From positions 1 through 64,000 of the forward strand of contig JAGXAW010000004.1 of NCBI GenBank assembly GCA_018971415.1: 64,000 nt of DNA. The letters are read 5' to 3'. The notes beneath the pieces were generated by a model, which was not told the origin of the DNA, made no database searches, and saw only the letters and a program-made list of their open reading frames with translations. Positions 20,372 to 31,478 of this stretch are shown one piece after another. Within the stretch, counting starts at the first letter, position 1, and every line of letters starts with the position of its first letter. This DNA comes from Betaproteobacteria bacterium. GTDB lineage: Bacteria; Pseudomonadota; Gammaproteobacteria; Burkholderiales; Ferrovaceae. A program made the position numbers and the translations under genes.

Positions 20372-20420
20372 ACCGCGTAGCTGGCCCACTAATGGCTATC
20401 TACGCGGTTTTGTTTTTTTT
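20372..20420 (+). terminator. Rho-independent terminator downstream of the GGT-family gene
   Basis: ACCGCGTAG ... CTACGCGGT stem followed by TTTTGTTTTTTTT. Confidence 0.8.
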
Positions 20421-20433
20421 AGCTTGATCATAA

Positions 20434-21168
20434 CTAGTTAAAAAAATGAACGAGATCCGTGAGTGATGGGATAAGGATCATCATGATGATCGACGGTAAA
20501 AAACAACCTAGCATGGGCATCAGTAATTTTAAATTGAGTGTAGCGTGGGTTGATCGAATAGCTTGCAACTCATCTTGCTGATGTATTTTTATTTCATCTA
20601 ACAATCCTTGTTCTAATTCATGACCATAGCGATATTGGCTTTTTAACAGCAGGATGAGGCGCTCTAGGTTTCTCGTGGGGTTTCGTTGATACAGTGCATC
20701 CAATACGTGATTAAGATTCAATCCAGATTGTAATTGATGACAGGCCATTAGCCATTCTCGTTTTAATACGTTGTGTTTATCAAGAAACTGACTTAAGCGC
20801 TCAATACTCTGGGGAATGGAAAGGCCAGCTCCATTACAGAGCATCAATCCTTCAAGTACCGCAGCGAGCGCTTGATTAATGTTAATAAGTCTCATGCTTT
20901 CACGCTGCTTAAAAAAGCCAAGCATGAGTAATACATTGCACAGCGCAAGCGTAAGAAGTATATGAGCCACGGCACTTGCTTGATAGAACTCTAGGGATAT
21001 GCCAATTGTGAACAGAAGTTCAGTTAAGTAAAAGAACTGTTTACTGAAAAGCTGAATACGTTGCTGTTTAATATCCGTATCCCATCCCCTGTGATACAGC
21101 AGTAAAGAAAGATCAGGTGAAAGGGAGGATTGGGTGACTAGTTTTAAGGTAAATTGAATAAGAGTCAT
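20434..21168 (-). CDS. tadC: TadC-like Flp pilus inner-membrane protein (type II secretion F family)
   Basis: T2SSF-like GAGLSIPQSIERLSQFL...LERLILLLKSQYRYGHELEQGL; last of the tad cluster; start adjusted to MTLIQ. Confidence 0.78.
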   Translation of the reverse strand: MTLIQFTLKLVTQSSLSPDLSLLLYHRGWDTDIKQQRIQLFSKQFFYLTELLFTIGISLEFYQASAVAHILLTLALCNVLLMLGFFKQRESMRLININQALAAVLEGLMLCNGAGLSIPQSIERLSQFLDKHNVLKREWLMACHQLQSGLNLNHVLDALYQRNPTRNLERLILLLKSQYRYGHELEQGLLDEIKIHQQDELQAIRSTHATLNLKLLMPMLGCFLPSIIMMILIPSLTDLVHFFN

Positions 21169-21911
21169 TATTTTGAGCGTGTAATATGCGTGAGTTGATA
21201 AGTCCACAGGCAACCCACTAACCAGATAAGTAGCGTAATCAAAAGGAGTTGTATTCCTTGCTGAGAGTTTAGGGTAGAGCGCCAGAGTTGAGGATGAAAA
21301 TATCCAGTGATGAGTGCGATAGATGGGGTCAATAGTGAAAGAATGATGCCAGAGGCACGAGCTTCTTTGGTACTTTGCTTAACTTCTAACACCACCTGTT
21401 CAGCCTGGCGCAGTTGTGGAGTCCATTGCTGCAGTAAACGCACGATATCTCCCCCGGTGAGTTCATGTAGCTCAACAATAAAAATAAAGCGCTTTAATAA
21501 AGGATCTTGTAAGTTGTTGTGCCAGTGCTTAAGGGCATCAATGACTGATGCACCAAGTTCTAGTTGATGAAGTACTTGATCTATTCCGTGACTGAGCGGC
21601 GAGTTAACACGAGTTACCAACGAGCCCAGTGCTTGACGAAGTGTAAGGCTACTTTTTAGGGAGAAACACAATAGATCAAAAAAGCGACACCATTGTTCTG
21701 TGGAGACGTTTGGTTGGTGAAATGTAAATAATCGAGATAACAATAATGGTTTTTGTGAGGAGTCGTCGGTGACATCGTTAAGATGAAAAGGTAAAGACAA
21801 TGAAGGATGTGACACTCTCTTATGCTGTAAAAGAGTGATTTTTATCAGTATTAATCCGATCACCAGAGAGAGAATACTGGTGCAGAAAAAAAGAAGAGTT
21901 AACACTGTCAT
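21168..21911 (-). CDS. tadB: TadB-like Flp pilus inner-membrane protein (type II secretion F family)
   Basis: SSLTLRQALGSLV...ELTGGDIVRLLQQWTPQLRQAEQVVLEVKQSTKEARASGIIL. Confidence 0.82.
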   Translation of the reverse strand: MTVLTLLFFCTSILSLVIGLILIKITLLQHKRVSHPSLSLPFHLNDVTDDSSQKPLLLSRLFTFHQPNVSTEQWCRFFDLLCFSLKSSLTLRQALGSLVTRVNSPLSHGIDQVLHQLELGASVIDALKHWHNNLQDPLLKRFIFIVELHELTGGDIVRLLQQWTPQLRQAEQVVLEVKQSTKEARASGIILSLLTPSIALITGYFHPQLWRSTLNSQQGIQLLLITLLIWLVGCLWTYQLTHITRSK

Positions 21912-23101
21912 AAGAAAATCCGTGAAGTTAGGCTGTGGTATTTAGACTGTCTTGAAGTGCGGATAAAATCACTGCCATTAAAATAATATAAAGGGACAAG
22001 AGCGGATTGCTTTTTGGGGTGTAATTCGTTAATGGAGACCACCCGCCTTTGTCCTGATGATGTTCGCTCTAAATGAATTACCACATCCACCGTTTGTTTG
22101 AGTTGATCATTAAGCTTACTGGCGCTGTAATCATGGAAACTAACAATCAGTTGTTCAAGGCGAATCAGGGCATGCTGAGCGCTATTGGCGTGGATAGTCG
22201 TCATGGAGCCTGGATGACCGGTATTCATGGCTTGCATAAGATCCCAAGCTTCTCTACCACGCAGTTCACCAAATAAAATACGGTTAGGACGCATTCTCAA
22301 CGCATTTTTTAATAGTTGCTCGCCTGTGATTTCCTTTTCTCCTTCGGTGTTGGCGGGTTTTGTTTCAAGACTGACAATATGGGGATGACGTATTCGTAAC
22401 TCTGCGGCGTCCTCTATGGTGATAACTCTCTCATGCGTGGGAATCTGTGAGGCTAGGATATTTAAAAATGTGGTTTTACCTGATCCTGTTCCGCCACTGA
22501 CGAGAATATTGGCCCCTTGTTCGACATAGCTCGAGCACAAATCAGCCATGGCTTTAGTTAGGCTGTGGTGGTTAATCAGTTGTGTAAAGTGAATATTTTG
22601 TCCATGATTAAAACGGCGAATAGAGAGTATGGGACCATTGATAGCAAGGGGGGGCAATATGGCATTTAAACGCGAACCATCCTTAAGGCGTGCATCTACC
22701 ATTGGATGACTTTCATCTAAACGTCGTCCAAGCGGAGAAATGATTTTATCGATAGTGTATTTTACATGGTGTGCATCATCAAAAGTGGCGGTATGCAAAA
22801 TCAGTTGACCTTGTTTTTCCACATAAATTTGCTTTGGGCCGTTGACCAAAATGTCACTAATCGTAGGGTCTAACAGTAATGCCTCAAGTGGGCCTAGCCC
22901 CAGTATTTCGTTCTCTAAATCATGGCTTAGTTCTTCAGTTTGTTCCTTGGTTAAGGTAGATTGATGAGCAATAAGTGAGTCTTGTATCCAGCTTTTCAAT
23001 ACCCGTCTTTTATTGTCTTCAGGTAGTTTAACCAATTGCATCATTCTGGGATGATCAATAATTTGTTGATGTAATTGATGTCTCAGAAAAGTTAAATCCA
23101 T
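21908..23101 (-). CDS. tadA: CpaF/TadA secretion ATPase
   Basis: GPLEALLLDPTISDILVNGPKQIYVE; Walker A SGGTGSGKTTFLN; ITIEDAAELRI; MTTIHANSAQHAL. Confidence 0.96.
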   Translation of the reverse strand: MDLTFLRHQLHQQIIDHPRMMQLVKLPEDNKRRVLKSWIQDSLIAHQSTLTKEQTEELSHDLENEILGLGPLEALLLDPTISDILVNGPKQIYVEKQGQLILHTATFDDAHHVKYTIDKIISPLGRRLDESHPMVDARLKDGSRLNAILPPLAINGPILSIRRFNHGQNIHFTQLINHHSLTKAMADLCSSYVEQGANILVSGGTGSGKTTFLNILASQIPTHERVITIEDAAELRIRHPHIVSLETKPANTEGEKEITGEQLLKNALRMRPNRILFGELRGREAWDLMQAMNTGHPGSMTTIHANSAQHALIRLEQLIVSFHDYSASKLNDQLKQTVDVVIHLERTSSGQRRVVSINELHPKKQSALVPLYYFNGSDFIRTSRQSKYHSLTSRIFL

Positions 23102-23110
23102 GTGTACTCC

Positions 23111-23635
23111 CTAAAAAAAGCCTCCAGCCGCCTCAATAGGTCGGCTAATGGATAACATCGTTAATGGGACGGTGATATTAAAGTTGAAGCTTTGCCATTG
23201 CCAACTTAGAGGTTGACACGCTTGAGAGGCGTCTTGACAGAGCGTAAGTTCAATAGTTGTGTAGCAGGATACGAGAATATTGTTTTGGCAGTTGTATTGA
23301 TTGGTGCTAGCAGAGAAGTTACTCGGTGGTTGAACAAATTGCCCTAGTGCATTAATCAGAGAAATAGACAGAGTATGGGTATTTGTCATCGATTGCGCCA
23401 GTAATATGCTTTGTCCTTGGCTATTGGTGGTGAGAGTAGTGATTAATTGATCAGTAGGGAGAAGAACAGTACTTTCTAAACGACTGGCGCGCCAAAAGAA
23501 CCACAGGTTACTCATACTATCCCAGAGCCATAATGTACTTTGCCAATAAAAAAGAACCAGTGCTAAAAAAATAGGTATAACCAATGCAAACTCTAAGGCC
23601 ATGACTCCTTGTTGTGAACGCGTATTAGTTTGCAT
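23111..23635 (-). CDS. TadE-like minor pilin
   Basis: QQGVMALEFALVIPIFLALVLFYWQ prepilin-like N-terminus. Confidence 0.75.
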   Translation of the reverse strand: MQTNTRSQQGVMALEFALVIPIFLALVLFYWQSTLWLWDSMSNLWFFWRASRLESTVLLPTDQLITTLTTNSQGQSILLAQSMTNTHTLSISLINALGQFVQPPSNFSASTNQYNCQNNILVSCYTTIELTLCQDASQACQPLSWQWQSFNFNITVPLTMLSISRPIEAAGGFF

Positions 23636-24038
23636 AACGTAACCAATCAGAGAGTACGCTAATCGTCATTTGATTGGAAAAAGAGGCGATCAGTTTTACT
23701 TCAATGTAGGTGGGAGGAAGTGGATTGGTGATAGCACAGTTCCCAGTGGTAAAGAGCTGTCCTTGAGCGTTATAGCAATTCACGGAATATTGAATACTGC
23801 TTAAGATTATATGGTTGGATAGGAGGCTATTAAGAGGAACAGTTGAGAGAGCATCACTGGGCCATTGAGAAGCAGGTGTTAAAGACAAGTGGCGCGCAAG
23901 AGATTCTGCTTGAGCAATCAATTGAATACGGTAAGTTTGTAGGGTGACGCTCTTTAGTCCTATCCAAAGAGGAACAAACAATAGAGGAATCACTAAAATA
24001 AGTTCTAAACTGCTCAAGCCCTCCTCACGACAACTCAT
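23625..24038 (-). CDS. TadE-like minor pilin
   Basis: REEGLSSLELILVIPLLFVPLWIGL N-terminus. Confidence 0.7.
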   Translation of the reverse strand: MSCREEGLSSLELILVIPLLFVPLWIGLKSVTLQTYRIQLIAQAESLARHLSLTPASQWPSDALSTVPLNSLLSNHIILSSIQYSVNCYNAQGQLFTTGNCAITNPLPPTYIEVKLIASFSNQMTISVLSDWLRYAN

Positions 24039-24577
24039 TGACTTAATCTCGCCGAATAGGGAGTGATTCTTCCTGCAATAGCCAGAGAGTGGATTTGGCT
24101 TAGCTGTGAAGTGGGCAGAAGCGAAGATAAATAAAAGAGTAAGCTGCCTGTCATTTGCAAACCACTGTCAATGGCCACATAGATCAGGCCTTGAGATTGA
24201 TTCATGGCATTTTGTGTAGAAACAAAGTTACATACAGTTTGTGTTTGATTAACAATACCATCCAAGGGGCTTAACAGATGAGGACAGGGCCCAAAAGTAA
24301 TATTGATTTGCGATAAATCTATTGCAGGAGAGATCTGGCTATGTGACAACAACGAATTAATGAGCGTTTGAGCACGAAGAAAACCTTGCGGCGTTTGATC
24401 AAGCTCAAAGGCTGCAGCAAGAGCAGCATCATCTAAGGCCCGATCAAGATTAATACGCTGCTCTATCAATTGCCCCAAAATAATTACCATTAAAAATACA
24501 GTAATTGATAGAGGTAACAATAAAAGTGTGATGATACTGATACTCCCCTTTTCATAACTTGAATCAAGGCATGTCAT
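24035..24577 (-). CDS. TadG-like pilus assembly protein
   Basis: KGSISIITLLLLPLSITVFLMVIILGQLIEQRINLDRALDDAALAAAFEL. Confidence 0.7.
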   Translation of the reverse strand: MTCLDSSYEKGSISIITLLLLPLSITVFLMVIILGQLIEQRINLDRALDDAALAAAFELDQTPQGFLRAQTLINSLLSHSQISPAIDLSQINITFGPCPHLLSPLDGIVNQTQTVCNFVSTQNAMNQSQGLIYVAIDSGLQMTGSLLFYLSSLLPTSQLSQIHSLAIAGRITPYSARLSQ

Positions 24578-25251
24578 GGAATCACTCCCCGAATGATTTC
24601 AACAGGTTGTGCTTGATGGGTTTTTTGTAAGTGTTGCTGATCAGGGTGAAGTAATAGCGTTAGCTGCCAGTTATTGTTGATCTGAGGAAGCTCGCTTAAT
24701 TCTTGATTAGTGAGCTCAACGGTAACTTGTACCTCATGTTCAAGGGCCTTACGGTGAAGATGGGCTATTGCGACATTGTGAATAATAATCGTGCGCTGGG
24801 CATCGCGGTTCTCACGGTACCAAAGATCAATGAGTGACCTTTGGGTTAGTAATTCTGTATCAATATCACTGTCTTTGACTGTGAATGTCATTAATCTGTT
24901 TTGCTGCTTGGAGAGGTGAGGAAAGGTGGCGGATTTGATGTTATGACTAACTATAGGTAGGCCCTGATTAACCTCATTGGTAATTCTTTGGTTAATAAGT
25001 GGACTGCTATTTAAAAAATAACCATTTGGAAGACTCTCTACTGGCCAAGGCTTTGGGGTTAGATCATTTTGTGTTATCAAGTGACCAATTGAAAGATCTT
25101 TGTTAGCCACCAAAAGGGTGGTGGTGTTGGCGTGAGAGAAAAATAAGAATCGGCCTAATACCAAAGCGCTTAATAGAGAGATAAACCAGATCCACCACCA
25201 GCTTTTTTGCTGACTTAAAATTGAGATGATGTGTTTTTTTAGCGTAAGCAT
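24574..25251 (-). CDS. cpaB: CpaB/RcpC-like Flp pilus assembly protein (SAF domain)
   Basis: LLVANKDLSIGHLITQNDLTPKPWP SAF-like segment after a TM helix; position in tad cluster. Confidence 0.75.
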   Translation of the reverse strand: MLTLKKHIISILSQQKSWWWIWFISLLSALVLGRFLFFSHANTTTLLVANKDLSIGHLITQNDLTPKPWPVESLPNGYFLNSSPLINQRITNEVNQGLPIVSHNIKSATFPHLSKQQNRLMTFTVKDSDIDTELLTQRSLIDLWYRENRDAQRTIIIHNVAIAHLHRKALEHEVQVTVELTNQELSELPQINNNWQLTLLLHPDQQHLQKTHQAQPVEIIRGVIP

Positions 25252-25259
25252 AGACTCAA

Positions 25260-25286
25260 GGAGAAAATGAACCGTTCATTTTCTCC
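25260..25286 (-). promoter_or_regulatory. 13-bp perfect inverted repeat between flp and cpaB (intra-operon stem-loop)
   Basis: GGAGAAAATGAAC-c-GTTCATTTTCTCC read directly; no U-tract follows. Confidence 0.7.
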
Positions 25287-25297
25287 TCATGGGTGAG

Positions 25298-25489
25298 TTA
25301 TATGGCTGCTGCGATGGTTGTTGCGATGGTGGTGAACTTGGCATTTAAGTTCGTACCAAGTAGAGTGGTTCCGGCAATGATGGCAAGTCCGATTAAGGAG
25401 GCGATTAAGCCGTATTCAATAGCCGTGACACCGTCCTCTTGTTGCAGAAAAGATTTGAAATCGTCCAATAAAGATTGAAGGTAAATCAT
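25298..25489 (-). CDS. flp: Flp/Fap-type pilin
   Basis: LQQEDGVTAIEYGLIASLIGLAIIAGTTLLGTNLNAKF, canonical Flp pilin. Confidence 0.95.
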   Translation of the reverse strand: MIYLQSLLDDFKSFLQQEDGVTAIEYGLIASLIGLAIIAGTTLLGTNLNAKFTTIATTIAAAI

Positions 25490-25633
25490 TGTAGTTCTCC
25501 TAATTGATCCATCGCTATTCGATGTCTATTCAGCTTAGGCGCTTTCCTGTTGCTTCAACAGGGATAATCATCCTAATTTTATGAGGAGAGCTATCCTTTT
25601 ATTGTTATGACAAATGTCATCTCTTAAGGATCT

Positions 25634-26314
25634 TTAATTATATGGATGAATAAATAATTGATTTACGTGAGAGAAAGCAATTAAAGCAGCTTTTCCTTTA
25701 ATCTCCAGTTTTTTATAAATATCTGATAAATAATTTCTTACTGTAGAGGGGCTTAAATGCAAGTACCTGGCTAAACTGTCTGTGGTGGCGTCAGGATAGC
25801 GAAGGACATACACAATGATTTGTTTTTCACGATTACTGAGTTGCCCGATGTGTAACGCATCGTCTGAAATAGCCTCATCGCCATGACCATTAATAATACG
25901 ATTCATTAACCTCATTCCCAGCTCAGGAGAAAACCATATTTTTAATTGTGCCACTTGCTCTAAGGCGGAAATAAAAGTACCAGAAGTTTCGTTCCAAGTT
26001 AATACCGCTTTAGCGCCTGCTTTAAACAAGGACTCTTGCTGAGCAAGATCGCGATCAGGAATCATGATCAGTAAACCAATAGAGAGTTCTTGTAGTTTTT
26101 TTGGTAAGTTGAAATCTAACTGCAAGATACTGGGATCTGCCACTAACACATTGGGCTTTTTACGCTCTAAGGTTGATAGGATTGAATGGCTTGGTGGTTC
26201 ATGACCTAGCCAATGTATAGGGCGTTGGGTACTTTCTATAATTGTTTTAAGGCCCTGAAAAGCCATTTGATAATGACTTGTTGCGAACACACGAATCTGT
26301 GATGATTCTGCCAT
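25634..26314 (-). CDS. LuxR/NarL-type regulator with degenerate receiver-like domain
   Basis: C-terminal HTH LSNREKQIIVYVLRYPDATTDSLARYLHLSPSTVRNYLSDIYKKLEIKGKAAL; start adjusted to MAESS. Confidence 0.85.
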   Translation of the reverse strand: MAESSQIRVFATSHYQMAFQGLKTIIESTQRPIHWLGHEPPSHSILSTLERKKPNVLVADPSILQLDFNLPKKLQELSIGLLIMIPDRDLAQQESLFKAGAKAVLTWNETSGTFISALEQVAQLKIWFSPELGMRLMNRIINGHGDEAISDDALHIGQLSNREKQIIVYVLRYPDATTDSLARYLHLSPSTVRNYLSDIYKKLEIKGKAALIAFSHVNQLFIHPYN

Positions 26315-26474
26315 ACTGTTCTCTCCCCTGAGATTAAGAAAAGTGATTGGTACAGTTATCATTATTTTTTAGAAATATAGTAACGAGATTACTCACAAAA
26401 GTAATTAAAAGATTTGTAAAGATTGTAAAGATGAGAAGTGATTAAGCCATTTACCGTTTTAGTGATTGAGGGGA

Positions 26475-26504
26475 ATAAAAAAGGGGAAGTACACTTCCCC
26501 TTTT
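26475..26504 (-). terminator. Rho-independent terminator of the OYE-family gene
   Basis: AAAAGGGGAAGT-gt-ACTTCCCCTTTT then TTATT on the minus strand. Confidence 0.8.
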
Positions 26505-26526
26505 AAAAATGACGAGCTTGGCTTAA

Positions 26527-27591
26527 TTATCTAGCGCGTTGGTACTGCGGTGGCGCAAAGGGTTTATCACCCAGCTCTAAGGCAGCGCTCCATGGCCAAT
26601 GGGGGTTTTTCAGAGCTGCACGGGCAATTGCGATCATGTCCGCCTGTTCTGATTTTAAAATGGTTTCGGCTTGTAGGGCGTTGGTAATGAGCCCTACGGC
26701 CATGGTAGGAATAGATACGTTATTTTTAATGGCTTGAGCATGTTCCACTTGATAGCCTGGCCCCACAGGTATTTGTTGATGGGCCACAAGGCCACCTGTG
26801 GAGACGTGAATAAAGCCTGCGCCTAATTTTTCGCATTCCTGTGAAAAAGTAATGCTCTCTTCAATGGTTAACCCACCAGGAGCCCAATCTACCGCTGAGA
26901 TACGCATACCTACAACGATATCCTGTGACAGCGCTTGTTTTACAGCGGCCAGTATTTCAAGGGGGTAGCGCATTCTGTTTTCTAGCGAACCACCATATTC
27001 ATCTGTCCGGTTGTTAGACAATGGTGAGAGAAATTGATGGATCAAATAGCCATGGGCACCATGGAGCTCAATGGCCTTAAAACCTGCTCTCTCGGCGCGT
27101 TTAGCTGCCTGAACAAAATCTTGTTTAACTGTGGCAAGATCGTCCCGACTCATGGGATGAGGCATTAAACCCTCTTCGTAAAATTTAATGGCTGAAGGGG
27201 CCCAGGTTTGCCAGCCGCCTTCCTCAGGGAGATAGGGTTTGCCAGGATCCCAAGGGCGACGGGTAGATGCTTTCCGGCCAGCGTGCGCCAATTGAATGGC
27301 CATTTTTGCTTGACCAAATTGGTTGGCAAAATGAACGATGTGCTTTAAGGCAGCTTCTTGTTCATCATTGTATAACCCTAAACAAAATGGGGTGATACGT
27401 CCTTCGGGATTAACGCCAGTGGCTTCAACAATAACGAGTCCAGCTCCTGAAATGGCGAGTCTCCCTAAATGCATAAGATGCCAATCTTGGGCAATACCCT
27501 CAACCGCTGAATATTGGCACATAGGTGCAATAACTAGACGGTTAGGCAGTGATAAAGACCCTAGTTGATAGGGGGAGAAGAGTAAACTCAT
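26527..27591 (-). CDS. NADH:flavin oxidoreductase / Old Yellow Enzyme family (YqjM-like)
   Basis: LPNRLVIAPMCQYSA, IQLAHAGRKAS, ELHGAHGYLIHQFLSPLSNNRTDEYGGSLENR. Confidence 0.94.
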   Translation of the reverse strand: MSLLFSPYQLGSLSLPNRLVIAPMCQYSAVEGIAQDWHLMHLGRLAISGAGLVIVEATGVNPEGRITPFCLGLYNDEQEAALKHIVHFANQFGQAKMAIQLAHAGRKASTRRPWDPGKPYLPEEGGWQTWAPSAIKFYEEGLMPHPMSRDDLATVKQDFVQAAKRAERAGFKAIELHGAHGYLIHQFLSPLSNNRTDEYGGSLENRMRYPLEILAAVKQALSQDIVVGMRISAVDWAPGGLTIEESITFSQECEKLGAGFIHVSTGGLVAHQQIPVGPGYQVEHAQAIKNNVSIPTMAVGLITNALQAETILKSEQADMIAIARAALKNPHWPWSAALELGDKPFAPPQYQRAR

Positions 27592-27667
27592 GATTAACCT
27601 CGTCAATTAGTACGTATCCGAATTATTTTAATCGATTTTAGTTATCCGTAGGAGAAACTTGTTTGTA

Positions 27668-28573
27668 TTAACGGATTGTTTTTTTGATCCACATGGTTAT
27701 TAGTATGCCAGTCATGATTAAACCGATCCCTAATAGATGATAGAAATGAATACTTTCATGAAGAAAAATAAACGCTAAAACTGTGCCAAATACTGGCATT
27801 AAATGAATAAATAAACTCGCTTTACTGGGGCCAATCTCTGCGACGCCGCGGTTATAGAAGACGTAGCTTAAATAACCCGGAAAAATACCCATATACAAAA
27901 GTCCAAGATAATCGATTGGTTGTAAATAGAGTGGATGGTTTAAATGAGTCAACTCCCAGGCTACCGCAGGGATTAAAGTGATTATGCCAATGATTACCAT
28001 GGCTGAGAGTAACAGACTGGGGGACAGTGAGGAGGGTCGCCAGTGAAGAAGTACCGTGTATAGAGCCCAGTCTAACACTGCTATTAGTACCCAAAAGTCT
28101 CCCTTGTTAATATTAAGATGCAAAATGTCTTCAGCATTCCCTTTAGCAACGATAGTAAGAACGCCTAATAGAGAAATGAGGATGCCCAGGTTTTCTCCTG
28201 GACTTAAAGATTTTTTTAATAGCCCCCATGACAGCAACATAGTGGCAATAGGAATAAATGAGTTAAGCAGTGCCCCATTGGTTGCAGTGGTGGTTTGTAA
28301 ACCTAAGTAGGCAAAAGTGTTATAGCCGCCGATACCTAAAACCCCTAAGGCCAAAAGAATTTTCCGGTGCTTGAACAGATCTGCTCGTTGTTGATGGAGT
28401 AAAGTCAGTGTTTTTGGAACAATAAATAATGCGGCAATTAGCCAGCGTCCTAAAGCCATGGTAAAGGGAGGAATATCATGGCCCAAGGCACGCCCTAATA
28501 CCATGTTACTGGCCCAAAATAGAGCAGTAAGAGTCAATAAAAAATAAGCATTGTTAACAATAGATGGTTTCAT
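27668..28573 (-). CDS. EamA/DMT-family transporter
   Basis: Ten hydrophobic segments; ALFWASNMVLGRAL, LLYMGIFPGYLSYVFYNRGV. Confidence 0.9.
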   Translation of the reverse strand: MKPSIVNNAYFLLTLTALFWASNMVLGRALGHDIPPFTMALGRWLIAALFIVPKTLTLLHQQRADLFKHRKILLALGVLGIGGYNTFAYLGLQTTTATNGALLNSFIPIATMLLSWGLLKKSLSPGENLGILISLLGVLTIVAKGNAEDILHLNINKGDFWVLIAVLDWALYTVLLHWRPSSLSPSLLLSAMVIIGIITLIPAVAWELTHLNHPLYLQPIDYLGLLYMGIFPGYLSYVFYNRGVAEIGPSKASLFIHLMPVFGTVLAFIFLHESIHFYHLLGIGLIMTGILITMWIKKTIR

Positions 28574-28874
28574 AAGGGATGAACTATATTGAGTCTTGCT
28601 AATATCCTGCGAATATACTCATGTTTACAGTTTCAGGATAGTCTTTCATCTCTTTTGTTGAATTTCTCTGTTGATTATATGGTTTATGGGTTTTTTTAAT
28701 CATTAACGCTCTTTATAGAAGCATTTAAATTGAAGAGCTTTAACGAATACCTGTTCTCAGTTAGAGAGAGCCGAAAACAACCGATTGAAAGTACTTATGT
28801 GCTACAACTGGAAAGGGATATTTGATAAGGTTTAACGGATACTCATTTCCCGTTATTTAAGTAGAGTCATACTT

Positions 28875-28961
28875 TGGTGCCCGGGGCCGGACTCGAACCG
28901 GCACACTGTTGCCAGCGTCAGATTTTGAGTCTGATGCGTCTACCAATTTCGCCACCCGGGC
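28875..28961 (-). tRNA. tRNA-Leu (anticodon CAA)
   Basis: Minus strand GCCCGGGTGGCGAAATTGGTAGACGCATCAGACTCAAAATCTGACGCTGGCAACAGTGTGCCGGTTCGAGTCCGGCCCCGGGCACCA; 7-bp acceptor, TCAGA/TCTGA anticodon stem, encoded CCA. Confidence 0.96.
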
Positions 28962-28972
28962 TGTAATCAGCT

Positions 28973-28978
28973 ATTATA
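28973..28978 (-). promoter_or_regulatory. Consensus -10 (TATAAT) for tRNA-Leu
   Basis: TATAAT on the minus strand 11 nt upstream of the mature tRNA 5' end; -35 weak. Confidence 0.45.
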
Positions 28979-28986
28979 TTACGATT

Positions 28987-31145
<2,159 letters not shown>

Positions 31146-31187
31146 TATTTTTTTGCTATGTAACTAACTACATTAAGGGGATACGCT

Positions 31188-31466
31188 GTGGCACCAGATC
31201 TTGGCATGAATATGGTTTTTATTTTTGTAATGTTTGCTGTTCTCTATTTTATGATGATTCGTCCTCAGATGAAACGTCAAAAAGAACTCAAAGCCATGTT
31301 AAGCGCTTTAGGTAAAGGTGATGAGGTGATGGTCTCAGGTTTAGTGGGTAAAATCACCGATCTTGATGATAACTATGTTCGACTGGAAATCGCTAAAGGT
31401 GTTGTTGTGCAAGTACAACGTGCCGCCGTATCTATTCTTCTACCCAAGGGTACTTTTAAGAGTTAA
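31188..31466 (+). CDS. yajC: Preprotein translocase subunit YajC
   Basis: YFMMIRPQMKRQKELKAML...GDEVMVSGLVGKI; precedes secD. Confidence 0.95.
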   Translation: MAPDLGMNMVFIFVMFAVLYFMMIRPQMKRQKELKAMLSALGKGDEVMVSGLVGKITDLDDNYVRLEIAKGVVVQVQRAAVSILLPKGTFKS

Positions 31467-31478
31467 AACAATTTCATC

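Noticed and set aside
28909-28986. N-terminal 26-aa extension of queA in the ORF track
   Set aside because: Reads antisense through the tRNA-Leu gene; QueA homology begins at MKLRTDDFDY (28987)
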